A DNA stretch of 43,121 nt. It comes from Chloracidobacterium sp. Its GTDB lineage: Bacteria > Acidobacteriota > Blastocatellia > Pyrinomonadales > Pyrinomonadaceae. Where the stretch lies: contig JADJTD010000006.1 in assembly GCA_016711345.1 (NCBI GenBank), positions 1 to 43,121 of the forward strand, in the 5' to 3' direction. Position 1 is the stretch's first letter, and each line of letters opens with the position of its first letter. Shown one piece after another: positions 24,301-31,608 of the stretch. Position numbers and translations under genes: made by a program. Below the pieces are notes generated by a model, which worked only from the letters and a program-made list of their open reading frames with translations, searched no databases and was not told the DNA's origin.

Positions 24301-26229
24301 AAAACGTATGATGGTATCGAGAGCGCGTTCCTAAAAGAGTACGGGTGGAAATGGGAGAATGAGGTAGCAGATAAAATGAAAGCGCAAGTAGAACTTGGTA
24401 CGTTCATCGATGCAAATGGGAAAAAACAAACACTCCGCGCTTCGCGTTTCGAAGCGATGGAAATCTATTTGAAGTTCAAGGATGCAAAGTTCAAGGAGAA
24501 TCTGCACCATGCGAACGGCAACGCTTTCACGCCGGAGATGACGGATAAAGTCTTTTCAATTCTTACAGACTTCGATAAAAAGATGGCGGATCAAATTCGG
24601 GAGGGGTACAAGAAGCAGCACCAACCGTTCAATGTAGCGTTCAAAGGAAGAACGGGTGTCAACCTTGGGTATACCGAGGGCTACGGTGGGCCGATGCGAT
24701 ACGCCGACGACATCCGTTTACAGAAGGACATTGAGAATGGACAGAACACGATCGACATGGGTTTCGCCGACTACTCGACGAGAAAAGGTATGAGTGTTCA
24801 GGGCGGCGCGTCGCGTACCGGACATATCGGAAAGATGCTCATTAGCGACAATCCTATCCGTGACTATTTGGAGTACATTCGGTCAACGGAACACTTTATC
24901 CAAATGGGTGATCTCATCGGTACATTGGATCGTGTCATGGCCGATCCGAACGTCACGGGTGCTATGGATCAAAAGTTCGGCATGGACTATGTGAACAATG
25001 TTAAATTCCATATCGAAGATGTCCGTCAGGGGGGTATCGTAAGAAGTGGCGGTATCGTTTTCAACAAGATCGTCGGAGCTGTACAGGGCAACGTATCAAA
25101 ATCTCTCATTCAAAACTTCTCCGTATACGCGGGACAGGTCGCGGATATCGCTACCTTTGCCGCAGAAGCAAAGAACACGGGGACATATTTTAGAGGCGTA
25201 AAAGACTGGAAGAAGTGGGTTCCATTCCTAGATAAATATGCGCCGTCTGTTGAAGCGAGAAAAGGAAAAGTGGAAGCATCACTCATCGAGCGCGCCGAGG
25301 GAAAAAAGAATAAGTTTTGGCGAACCGTTGATAAGATTGGAGATGTAGGTACGGCTCCTATTGAAAAGATTGATAGCGCAGTGACGACGCGAGCATCCGC
25401 CGGATTGTTCGCAGATCGCGTCGAGTTCTATAAGGATCTTGGAGAGAGTGACGAGGGGGCTTACAAGAGAGCCGGCCGTGACATTGGCGTGTTCATCAAA
25501 GACAGCCTATCCACACCGGACTATCTCGGGAAATCGAACATGGAGAAACGCGCCGGATACGCGCAACTTATTACAGCTCTACGCAATCAGCCGAACAAGA
25601 CATTCCATAGGCTAGTAACAAAAGTGACGCAGTTCAAGCGTGGAGATATTTCAGCGCGTGAACTCGGACACTTCCTGTTCTGGAACAACATCGTTCAGCC
25701 GACGATGTACTACGGACTCCGTACAGCCGTGAAGCAAACGGTACGAGGAGCGAAAGCAGCTGGACTTCGTTTGGTCGGAGCCGATGAAGCTGCGGATCGC
25801 GAGGACGAACGTAGAGAAAGTGAAAACTATGCGCGAGGCGCGACATTCTCCGTTGTGAACAACGCTTTCAGTACATTCGGTATCGGTGATATCGTACAGA
25901 CGATTGTTCTGGAAAACTTATTAGGAGGCAAAGACTACGAACTGCGTCCGTCCGTAATGTCTGCTGCGTGGGAAGATATCGCGGGAGGTATCGCCGAGTT
26001 AAGTGATGGAGACATCGGTTCCGCTATCGGAAAAACAGGACGCGGTACTCTACGCTCCGTCGGTATCGGAGACCCGCTCGACTTCTTCGGGTCGTACCTT
26101 GTAGAGATGGCTAAGATAGAAAAGGACAGAAAGAACGCCGAGAAAAAAACTCCGGAAGCGAGGATCGATGCAAAGAAAAAAGCGGCCGAGAAGAAGATTG
26201 CGGAAGCGCAGAAGGCAAGAAAAAAGTAG
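21400..26229 (+). CDS. giant polyvalent/internal virion protein with HExxH motif, 1609 aa
   Basis: Residues 1-110 are Lys/Pro-rich. Residues 190-300 contain small, glycine-rich hydrophobic helices that could insert in membranes (SVLIDAGGAIFSGALNVIG; GAVAVGLLFKAA). Near 450-525 GYYDAQTRTIKINEDRI precedes IIRHETAHAKT (HETAH at 516-520), the order found in zinc metallopeptidases. The rest is a long charged helical region and a C-terminal half with patterns of large polyvalent phage proteins (AGRDIGVFIKDSL; YAQLITALRNQPNK). It is probably packaged and ejected with DNA. The stop codon lies inside the terminator stem. Confidence 0.75.
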   Translation: MASLYDRYKQEKTLAPTVAKTSSTGGGDGSLYSRFQQEQNRATDEAKRKEVASKMKYTEPAPVKKIEPGPMSKAPIKLAAPDKPDVGKWFTSTDTMPNIPSPSDLPEPVKKIAKIGAGFIAKGINEKFLSGGMEIPGMSASPEQYGQAISDSVKQGVTQYQRLFGRLKDFAGVYTEDIDNTEKTKRSLDAASSVLIDAGGAIFSGALNVIGSTPAGKIGVENFGKLLEGTMDVAGGAASKGLQALPIDNDFKQKIDPSIREFAGAVAVGLLFKAAHTGGNKVKAKVESIGGFKSMFGIEQNKPITPQTVAEAYKTQTDSITAQGDLNKVDIINGLKPVMDEIARVGEANWNPETSPAMRAINQAVDVTTETLRADSDAIATTAKAEIVDSIINKPIDGETIAMRKAMDKDMQFAFENEIYDLNAKNDIDLAKKVESEAINFERIVDPFDERAGYYDAQTRTIKINEDRIQTLVDTLADGKKALKIQEGKLVTSFHKLADETLAELKTRLEDTIIRHETAHAKTITPEDLARMRVASELGDTPVLKKIRSEMEGKADRYTIENASKLLDDNLVKDINRATEATYARDNIKSQMDSQKYANDEMNAAYDQYKKLVDKNDKYYQAGEEAFRSQMRESPKYRNMTDVQFRQKWDGAMHRGVDGSGFMRIDDLFDTLRKRYDAEKKLKTQYDDLKKSQKGLFAGKERMDDRVRRAMREAIKTEKASQKTAGERTAFSKGRMFENIRGKVEKDIIRERMKTTVGKVRERYQKRYLRTQINDIVKRLLPKRTRGGRMTGKLTPDTQKFMIDVYKNRKANGAEAVSKAMDAIMAWRKENPANQYAEIPENLYRDLKLAEATGYLRQGVGDLKKTVEALKDMRSEAIAARKAKRDHAAQVAEGYASDIKETLTGAENFEVDPIKKVKTENFVSRGVKALMFGGKTLNALVDPLGRKMRELSKQVSEKADIVKIKVIKTYDGIESAFLKEYGWKWENEVADKMKAQVELGTFIDANGKKQTLRASRFEAMEIYLKFKDAKFKENLHHANGNAFTPEMTDKVFSILTDFDKKMADQIREGYKKQHQPFNVAFKGRTGVNLGYTEGYGGPMRYADDIRLQKDIENGQNTIDMGFADYSTRKGMSVQGGASRTGHIGKMLISDNPIRDYLEYIRSTEHFIQMGDLIGTLDRVMADPNVTGAMDQKFGMDYVNNVKFHIEDVRQGGIVRSGGIVFNKIVGAVQGNVSKSLIQNFSVYAGQVADIATFAAEAKNTGTYFRGVKDWKKWVPFLDKYAPSVEARKGKVEASLIERAEGKKNKFWRTVDKIGDVGTAPIEKIDSAVTTRASAGLFADRVEFYKDLGESDEGAYKRAGRDIGVFIKDSLSTPDYLGKSNMEKRAGYAQLITALRNQPNKTFHRLVTKVTQFKRGDISARELGHFLFWNNIVQPTMYYGLRTAVKQTVRGAKAAGLRLVGADEAADREDERRESENYARGATFSVVNNAFSTFGIGDIVQTIVLENLLGGKDYELRPSVMSAAWEDIAGGIAELSDGDIGSAIGKTGRGTLRSVGIGDPLDFFGSYLVEMAKIEKDRKNAEKKTPEARIDAKKKAAEKKIAEAQKARKK

Positions 26230-26250
26230 GGGCGATGCCCCTACTTTTTT
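26221..26250. terminator. bidirectional intrinsic terminator between convergent modules
   Basis: AAAAA, then GTAGGGGC, loop GAT, GCCCCTAC, TTTTTT: a perfect 8-bp GC-rich stem with a U-run in both directions. It ends the late plus-strand module (the 1609-aa stop is in its first arm) and the minus-strand early module (stop at 26249-26251). Confidence 0.92.
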
Positions 26251-26989
26251 ACAGTTCAAATTCGATTGTTTCCGATTCCACTACTACCGGATCCGTGTAC
26301 TTGAACTTGCAGACATAGTTACCGGTTCCGAACCCGCTATGAACAACGGTCTGTCGCTCCGTTTTATCCAGTACCGGATCCGCCCATAGGTTCACTCCGT
26401 CCGGATTGTTAGGCGTGATGCAATAGAGGCGGTACACGGATCGATGCTGATCCTCGTTCGTTAAGGCTTCCGAGAACTTGATACCGACACGGATCGCGTT
26501 CCAGCTTTCATCCGCGTCATGCGGTAAACGAGGCAAAAGATACGGAGATCCTACGAAATGCGGCGTTTCCACCGGAATCGGTACCGGAACGACGCTCTGT
26601 ACGGGGCTAGGAGCCACGATAACAGGCTGGATGGGACTTTGTACCTCGGGGATCGGTAGCGATGGAGCAGGGCTACCAATTACTCGTTGAGCAATAGGAT
26701 AGCCAAAGGGATTACCGTAGGTTTCCATTGACCACGCTTCTTTGTCGAGCTGGATCATCCACCAAGGCTTGCCGGTCGGATCGTACAGCTCCTCAAATTT
26801 ACCGGTCACGCCAAACGGATTACCAAAGGTGACAAGGTTCTGACTCTCGAGAGCAAGTTGTCTACGGGCTTCCGCGTCGGTCATCGTTATCGCTTTTGCC
26901 GGTTTAAGGATTAGCATGACGATAACGAACACTAAAAGTGCACCGATTAGATACGCTATTGTCTTTGGTATAGCAAGGTCATTTTTCAT
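26249..26989 (-). CDS. exported or membrane-anchored protein with Pro-rich linker, 246 aa
   Basis: Residues 10-30 form a hydrophobic helix (AYLIGALLVFVIVMLILKPA) followed by AKA, either a signal peptide cleavage site or an anchor. Then come two similar short units, LVTFGNPFGVTGKFEELYDP and METYGNPFGYPIA, a Pro/Val-rich linker around 105-140 (VIVAPSPVQSVVPVPIPV), and a beta-type outer domain with two Cys. No known enzyme motif. Its own leaderless promoter and the cell-surface location suggest an accessory function such as exclusion or host-surface change, an inference. Confidence 0.65.
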   Translation of the reverse strand: MKNDLAIPKTIAYLIGALLVFVIVMLILKPAKAITMTDAEARRQLALESQNLVTFGNPFGVTGKFEELYDPTGKPWWMIQLDKEAWSMETYGNPFGYPIAQRVIGSPAPSLPIPEVQSPIQPVIVAPSPVQSVVPVPIPVETPHFVGSPYLLPRLPHDADESWNAIRVGIKFSEALTNEDQHRSVYRLYCITPNNPDGVNLWADPVLDKTERQTVVHSGFGTGNYVCKFKYTDPVVVESETIEFEL

Positions 26990-26997
26990 ATAATTTT

Positions 26998-27003
26998 ATT
27001 GTA
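26998..27003 (-). promoter_or_regulatory. extended -10 promoter of the 246-aa gene
   Basis: On the minus strand TATGCTACAAT (TGC plus TACAAT) is followed by AAAATTAT and ATG. The predicted start is two bases before ATG 26989. The element is the same as the terminase promoter at 2645, although on the other strand. Confidence 0.65.
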
Positions 27004-27009
27004 GCATAT

Positions 27010-27426
27010 CTATTCCACCATCAAACCTTGGAGCTTGGAGAGGATGAGGATTGCGTGGTCGAGGCTAGCGTTCTTAATATCATCCTCCCATGATAGTCCT
27101 CTCGTCTTAAGAGACTCTAATTTATCAATACATTCCTTGATGGTGGCGGAACGCATCTCTTTTAGCTTGGCCTGCGTCGCCTCGTATTCCTCTATCCCCG
27201 CTCCAGCGTAAGCGACATTTCTCGGCGTTCCATTCTTCTTGCTGATTTCTTTTGCGAAAGCATTAAGCTCTGACTCCCCAGACATACCGATATGATCGTG
27301 AGGCGTACCTGAAAGCTCACAGCATTTGTATCTCTGATCTTTGATTTCCGCATCGTCCATGATCACATGTCGTGAATCACTCATATATTCTTCACAATCC
27401 CCGTTTTCGAGGAGGTGGATTAACAT
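27010..27426 (-). CDS. hypothetical protein, 138 aa
   Basis: Unknown family; acidic, with a helical C-terminal half (ATQAKLKEMRSATIKECIDK; DHAILILSKLQGLMVE). ATG 27426 overlaps the upstream stop as TAATG. The first ten residues (MLIHLLENGD) closely match the last residues of the 129-aa protein at 27795 (MLIYLLENGL), so this start may be a remnant of a duplicated gene end; an alternative start is M15 (MSDSRHVIM). Confidence 0.6.
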   Translation of the reverse strand: MLIHLLENGDCEEYMSDSRHVIMDDAEIKDQRYKCCELSGTPHDHIGMSGESELNAFAKEISKKNGTPRNVAYAGAGIEEYEATQAKLKEMRSATIKECIDKLESLKTRGLSWEDDIKNASLDHAILILSKLQGLMVE

Positions 27427-27788
27427 TAGGGCTTCTTAATGATTTTCTCTATCGCTAGGATCATTTCAGCTCGTAGCGTTGGGTCTTGTCTGATTGCCTC
27501 TACGGCTTTTTCAACCGTTCCCTCCAACTTGCTCACCATGGACTTAGCGACCTTGTGCTGGAATTCTTCCTTAACTGTTTTTTCAAAAGCTTTGTCACCT
27601 TTAACAAATGATAAACACTCACGAACAAATCCTTTGAGCTGGTTCTGACTATCTTCTTCCTGCATAACCTGCTTCACAATATCGTCGACTGCTTGGAACG
27701 AGTATCGAGCTGCGATTCTTTCTTTTAAACCCGCCATTATAATCTGTCTCACCTCTTCTTCTGTTAGATATATTTTGTCCATATTCAT
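27426..27788 (-). CDS. hypothetical helical protein, 120 aa
   Basis: Lys/Glu-rich all-helical protein (EEEVRQIIMAGLKERIAARY; GDKAFEKTVKEEFQHKVAKS; EMILAIEKIIKKP). No family recognised. The gene sits in a close-packed minus-strand series, six bases after the stop of the upstream gene at 27795 and overlapping the next by one base. M3 is an alternative start. Confidence 0.6.
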   Translation of the reverse strand: MNMDKIYLTEEEVRQIIMAGLKERIAARYSFQAVDDIVKQVMQEEDSQNQLKGFVRECLSFVKGDKAFEKTVKEEFQHKVAKSMVSKLEGTVEKAVEAIRQDPTLRAEMILAIEKIIKKP

Positions 27789-27794
27789 TTCTAC

Positions 27795-28184
27795 TTAGTT
27801 CTTAATGAGTCCGTTTTCGAGTAAATAAATCAACATTTTGGCACGGGCATCGGCTTCGGTGTCGGCATACTCGCAATGCGTTTTCTGTTCAATGTAACTA
27901 GGCGAAATCTCGCAATACCACTTACCTTTAAGACTAGCCCTTGTAAGCAGGTTGGTCTTGCCGGAATGGGCATCCATCATCTCGCCGAGTTCGCTTGCAA
28001 AGAAGGCGGAGACACGTTCTAAGCCCTCTATGCCTGGTAAGCCGAAGACTTCGCCTTCCCAACGTCGATGCCATTCATCCTTACCCAAGTTCACATACCA
28101 AAACAAACTCTCCTGCTTCACTCCTAACTCCTTCAGCCTTTGGCTAAGAATGAGATTGGAGACGTGGGATTCAGGATGGATCAT
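27795..28184 (-). CDS. hypothetical protein, 129 aa
   Basis: Contains SQRLKELGVKQESLFWYVNLG, a pattern shared by many short phage hypothetical proteins of the KELGVKQESLFYW type, and ends with the common ARAKMLIYLLENGLI tail. Function unknown. It overlaps the upstream gene by four bases (ATGA). Confidence 0.7.
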   Translation of the reverse strand: MIHPESHVSNLILSQRLKELGVKQESLFWYVNLGKDEWHRRWEGEVFGLPGIEGLERVSAFFASELGEMMDAHSGKTNLLTRASLKGKWYCEISPSYIEQKTHCEYADTEADARAKMLIYLLENGLIKN

Positions 28185-28387
28185 ATGGATTTGGCATCGC
28201 GTGATTTTACATAAGCGTCCATGCCCTCTTTAGTCCCCTCAACGTAGGCTTCCAACTCTTTGATGCGCAATGATTGCATCTCCACTCTTTGAAGTGCATC
28301 CAGTGCGGTTTGGGCGAGCTTTGGGAGTCTGTCATCGTAGTTCAGCAGGCCACACTCTATTAGCTCTTGGATTTGTTTGGAGGTCAT
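28181..28387 (-). CDS. hypothetical protein, 68 aa
   Basis: Short acidic helical protein (LIECGLLNYDDRLPKLAQTA; SLRIKELEAYVEGTKEGMDA). Four-base overlaps (ATGA) with genes on both sides indicate coupled translation. Function unknown. Confidence 0.65.
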   Translation of the reverse strand: MTSKQIQELIECGLLNYDDRLPKLAQTALDALQRVEMQSLRIKELEAYVEGTKEGMDAYVKSRDAKSI

Positions 28388-28545
28388 AGGTGTATATCGG
28401 TAACGCGGATCGGATAAGTCTTTTTACAAGACGGGCATTCGTAAATGTGTAGTCCTGGCTGTAAATAGATTCCTGTCGGCGGGGCATGTTCAGGATGCTT
28501 ACAAGCCTCAATATCTTCTGGCGGGATATGTTTAATAAATGGCAT
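28384..28545 (-). CDS. small zinc-finger-like protein, 53 aa
   Basis: Sequence begins MPFIKHIPPEDIEACKHPEH and contains CxHxxxH and CPSCKKTY, suggesting a single zinc-binding site (Cys15, His17 or His20, Cys37, Cys40). It has one of the best ribosome-binding sites in the window, AAGGAG seven bases before ATG on the minus strand. It overlaps the next gene by ATGA. Confidence 0.65.
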   Translation of the reverse strand: MPFIKHIPPEDIEACKHPEHAPPTGIYLQPGLHIYECPSCKKTYPIRVTDIHL

Positions 28546-28547
28546 AT

Positions 28548-28728
28548 CTATCTCCTTAAAATTTCGTTAAGCTCGGCACATTTCTTTTCGGCGAGGGCGC
28601 GTTCGGAGAGTTTCAGCTAAAGCATACATCGGTCTTACATCTCCCTTGTGATGCGCAAAATCAGCGATGCTTACCGCATCCGCTATCGCTTCAATCACCT
28701 GGGCTTCTCGGGGTGTGGGGTGGAACAT
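28548..28728 (-). pseudogene. small helical protein gene with one frameshift
   Basis: Starts MFHPTPREAQVIEAIADAVS and continues to MYALAE; the literal frame then ends RTRPRRKEMCRA at 28567. Shifting at GAAAC (an extra A or two missing A) gives LSERALAEKKCAELNEILRR with a stop at 28548, directly before the next gene and overlapping its AAGGAG. The second reading fits the helical pattern and the packed layout better. It is either one sequencing indel or a real break. Confidence 0.55.
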
Positions 28729-28729
28729 A

Positions 28730-28954
28730 TTATTTCTTAAACATCAAGTCACCATTCAAAATCCAATGCCTAACCGCGCATATTATCTTACTCTGCATGA
28801 TTCCATTCGATATATCTAACCCCCTTATAACTTGGTTTGGTCGGATTTCATCCAAGAGGAGAGCCTTCACCCATTCTAAATCTTCCTCGTCTACATCATG
28901 CAATGCCCGAAGGTGTGAAAGCGTTACTTTTTTTATCTGTTCAAGTTTCTTCAT
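28730..28954 (-). CDS. hypothetical protein, 74 aa
   Basis: Helical protein (KKVTLSHLRALHDVDEEDLE; EIRPNQVIRGLDISNGIMQS) ending LNGDLMFKK. The repeated helix pattern with RALHDV could be a DNA-binding or adaptor fold, but no family is recognised. Four-base overlap with the upstream gene. Confidence 0.65.
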   Translation of the reverse strand: MKKLEQIKKVTLSHLRALHDVDEEDLEWVKALLLDEIRPNQVIRGLDISNGIMQSKIICAVRHWILNGDLMFKK

Positions 28955-29145
28955 AAAGGATATATCAATCTATAAAGCCATCTAAAGAATCTTTTGTCAT
29001 GGAATGGTGGACAACGGCACTCATACGTTCTGACGTAGCGACCTTGCGCTGTCGTGTGGTTATAATCGCAGTCATGGTAGTTGGTATGAGGATGGAAGAA
29101 TGAAGCTGTTGTCTCGGCTTTGCATGGGCCGTTGCCGTCGTTCAT
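28951..29145 (-). CDS. small Cys/His-rich protein, 64 aa
   Basis: Rich in His, Cys and aromatic residues: ASFFHPHTNYHDCDYNH then YECRCPPFHDKRFFRWLYRL. A metal-binding role is plausible, but the pattern matches no motif I can name. It begins just after the stop of the gene interrupted by the poly-G run. Confidence 0.55.
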   Translation of the reverse strand: MNDGNGPCKAETTASFFHPHTNYHDCDYNHTTAQGRYVRTYECRCPPFHDKRFFRWLYRLIYPL

Positions 29146-29146
29146 G

Positions 29147-29512
<366 letters not shown>

Positions 29513-29516
<4 letters not shown>

Positions 29517-29632
29517 ACATGTTTCAATCGTTTTTTACATTTAGGACAGAGCTTAGGTTTATCAACTCTCTTAGCCCACTTGTACTCGCACTTAGGACAT
29601 TGATGTGCTGGATATTTCTTTGTGATGATCAT
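29513..29632 (-). CDS. small zinc-ribbon protein, 39 aa
   Basis: MIITKKYPAHQCPKCEYKWA, then KRVDKPKLCPKCKKRL. Two CPxC knuckles 17 residues apart make a classic zinc ribbon. The basic tail suggests nucleic-acid binding. It overlaps the next gene by ATGA. Too short for a minimum-length gene caller, but the motif makes it convincing. Confidence 0.75.
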
Positions 29633-29690
29633 ACGGAGACTGTATCATATAAACGATACAAGTCAAGGGTTAGTTATGCACAGATGTTCT

Positions 29691-29864
29691 TTAGAGATCG
29701 TAATTTCTTACGATGTAAGCAAATAGATTTAATCCTACTGCTGGCATGCATGCACCTAGCCAATAACGCCAATCCCTCAAGCTAAGCTCTGCAAAGTGAA
29801 GAAACCAAGATGCTATACAGATGTAGCAAAACAGCATGGCTAACAAATACTTTATGAGTTTCAT
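29691..29864 (-). CDS. small membrane protein, 57 aa
   Basis: MKLIKYLLAMLFCYICIASW then FLHFAELSLRDWRYWLGACM and AVGLNLFAYIVRN: two hydrophobic helices joined by a short charged loop. GGAG is present eight bases before ATG. Unknown function; small two-helix phage membrane proteins often modify the host envelope or energy state, which is only a general expectation. Confidence 0.6.
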   Translation of the reverse strand: MKLIKYLLAMLFCYICIASWFLHFAELSLRDWRYWLGACMPAVGLNLFAYIVRNYDL

Positions 29865-29906
29865 ATTTATTTCTCCGGAAGCACCACCACATTGAGTGAC
29901 GATTAG

Positions 29907-30041
29907 TTATAAATAAAGAGATACGATGAAAGCCGAAGTAGCCATCGCCACAGAGATGAACACCCCGCTTTTCCCGTCGCGGATTATCGCGAACATGAGC
30001 CATGCGCTCCCTAAAAATAGTAATGCTAGTTTTGTAGTCAT
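29907..30041 (-). CDS. small membrane protein, 44 aa
   Basis: MTTKLALLFLGSAWLMFAII, then RDGKSGVFISVAMATSAFIV: two short membrane helices. ATG 30041 is chosen, as the upstream in-frame part belongs to the structured RNA region. No clear Shine-Dalgarno site. It lies directly downstream of that RNA region on the same strand. Confidence 0.45.
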   Translation of the reverse strand: MTTKLALLFLGSAWLMFAIIRDGKSGVFISVAMATSAFIVSLYL

Positions 30042-30084
30042 ACGGGACGTGAGCAAACTGTTTTCCTCAAATCCCGCAGGAGCC

Positions 30085-30425
30085 ATTGGCGAGTGGCTAC
30101 GATCTACCAGACGCACGAACCAGCTTTACGCTGATAAGGTTTCCCGCCAATGGACTACGGGCGGTTCGCACCGCGCTGAAGTGAGTGGGCCAGGATTCGA
30201 ACCTGCGGCCACCACGAGTATTGATGTCTAGGCCATCACTCGCAGGGGCTATCCTAGATGCTCGGGCTACATCCGAGCTTATCAGTTATAGACCTCTCAA
30301 CCACCACAATCACTTGCGATAATATAGGGGAGCAGGTCTCCTCCGAGGGCTTGTCGCACACCCTCTGTGAAGAGGTGATGTCTCCCCCCTGCGATCTCCC
30401 AACCCCTTACGAGTTGAGATGGCGC
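30085..30425 (-). ncRNA. candidate structured RNA with T-loop hairpin
   Basis: No gene occupies 30042-30434. On the minus strand successive stems can be drawn: CACCTCT/AGAGGGTG near 30360; GCTCGG/CCGAGC near 30270; a long hairpin TGATG, GCCTAGA, CATCA with outer CGAG/CTCG near 30230; then GTGGCCGCAGG, TTCGAAT, CCTGGCCCAC near 30195, whose loop is the tRNA T-loop consensus; then GCGGT, GCGA, ACCGC and CCGCC/GGCGG near 30150-30170. No full cloverleaf fits. The RNA class is unknown. It may be a large phage noncoding RNA or a decayed tRNA cluster. Confidence 0.45.
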
Positions 30426-30434
30426 GTGGGTTAA

Positions 30435-30668
30435 TTACATCTTTTCCATGCAAGCCTTTTTAATAGCTTGGAACTCCTCATCGCTTACGACGGTTTCTAG
30501 CACCTTCTTCTCGATCATTGAATCCGGCGGTCGTGGCACATCGCTATCGTTGCGCATACCGTAGCTCATGCTTCTTTTCTCCTCATATTTCCTTGCTTCC
30601 TTTGTTTCCTCAAACCATTCCTTGATAGCAGGGTTAGGTTCAAGTTTTGTGATCTTGATGTGGTACAT
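30435..30668 (-). CDS. hypothetical protein, 77 aa
   Basis: Charged protein (IKITKLEPNPAIKEWFEETK; VVSDEEFQAIKKACMEKM). Unknown family. It starts four bases after the stop of the Cas4-like nuclease gene and is probably co-transcribed with it. An AT-rich TATAAT at 30672-30677 is too close to the ATG to serve it. Confidence 0.6.
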   Translation of the reverse strand: MYHIKITKLEPNPAIKEWFEETKEARKYEEKRSMSYGMRNDSDVPRPPDSMIEKKVLETVVSDEEFQAIKKACMEKM

Positions 30669-30672
30669 ATCA

Positions 30673-31608
30673 TTATATTGTTACCGGTTCATTCTCTTTA
30701 GAGAACGGTCTTACCGAGCATCGAGAACAGGTGAAGCATTCTTGTTCACGTCCACGGAAGCTCTTAGCGGAAGGCCAAGCATCGGTTTCAAGGGAGTCTT
30801 TGAGGATGGACTCGGTTCTAAGGACTTCTGCAAGGGCAGATTCGAGCGTGTCACTTGAATACCGGAAGTCTTGTGCAAGGCTTCGCTCTCCCTTATCACC
30901 CACCAAGGCATAACAATCGAGTACCTCATATCCATTTTCTTCTACAATGTATTTGTAATAAGCGAGTTGTCCGGCGTAGATCAAGGGATCGAGATCCGTG
31001 AGCTTATACGTTGTCTTGATATCGACGATCACGGCTTGCTTATCCTTGACGTAGAGAAGATCGATGATGCCTTTTCGCTCCGCTCCCTCATGTCCGAGAA
31101 GGACTTGTTGCGGTGAGCAGATGAAGCCTTTTTCGAGTAGCTCATTGTGCAAAGGGAGTTTCTTGATCTCTTCTGCGGTCGCATGAGCGTTGTCCCAAAT
31201 AGAAGCCGGCACTTGCATTTTGTCTCCAAAGGCTTTTGCTTCTTCGATCTGTTGGCGCAATTCTACGAGCTTCTTCTGACGGGACTCGATCCCTTTGATC
31301 GCCGTTTTGTTACCGGACTGTGCAAGAACCTGTTTCTCATTGATCTCATTCTCGAGGCCGTGGCACTTCACTTCGAGATCAAGCGTGGATCCGTCTACAC
31401 GGCGCGAGACTCGGATGAAACGCTCATCGAGCGTCTCCGGTTGCGTGACAAGGCAATCAACGAGATGACCATAGATGAAGTAATCACGATCCGGCTCAAC
31501 GTAGGATTTCTCGATGTACTTCTCAAAATATAAGCGTGGACACTTGGCAAACGTTTTGAGTCCGGAATAGTGGAAAGCGTCTATCGCTTCGTATGTTTCA
31601 CGCATCAT
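30673..31608 (-). CDS. Cas4/RecB-like PD-(D/E)XK nuclease with iron-sulfur cysteines, 311 aa
   Basis: Exonuclease motifs are visible: a His in YGHLVDCLV (48), Asp183 in KGIIDLLYV, Asp196-x-Lys198 in VIVDIKTTY, and QLAYY (214-218). One N-terminal Cys (C23, in AKCPRLYF) and three C-terminal Cys (C291, C294, C297 in CFTCSRC) give the arrangement of Cas4- and AddB-type iron-sulfur nucleases. Residues 80-130 form a helical insertion. Likely used in recombination or end processing with the RuvC-like resolvase and the helicases. No CRISPR array was seen. Confidence 0.88.
   Translation of the reverse strand: MMRETYEAIDAFHYSGLKTFAKCPRLYFEKYIEKSYVEPDRDYFIYGHLVDCLVTQPETLDERFIRVSRRVDGSTLDLEVKCHGLENEINEKQVLAQSGNKTAIKGIESRQKKLVELRQQIEEAKAFGDKMQVPASIWDNAHATAEEIKKLPLHNELLEKGFICSPQQVLLGHEGAERKGIIDLLYVKDKQAVIVDIKTTYKLTDLDPLIYAGQLAYYKYIVEENGYEVLDCYALVGDKGERSLAQDFRYSSDTLESALAEVLRTESILKDSLETDAWPSAKSFRGREQECFTCSRCSVRPFSKENEPVTI

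Noticed and set aside
30225..30242. Amber suppressor anticodon CTA in a 7-nt loop, linked to in-frame TAG codons
   Set aside because: The loop has C instead of U before the anticodon, the surrounding cloverleaf is missing, and TAG ends several intact genes (terminase, scaffold, capsid).
30179..30315. tRNA, tRNA-Sec or tmRNA on the minus strand, suggested by the T-arm sequence
   Set aside because: No partner for the CCCACTC acceptor strand was found on either side, the T-stem is better paired as a longer hairpin, and the D-arm cannot be placed. Kept only as part of a structured RNA candidate.
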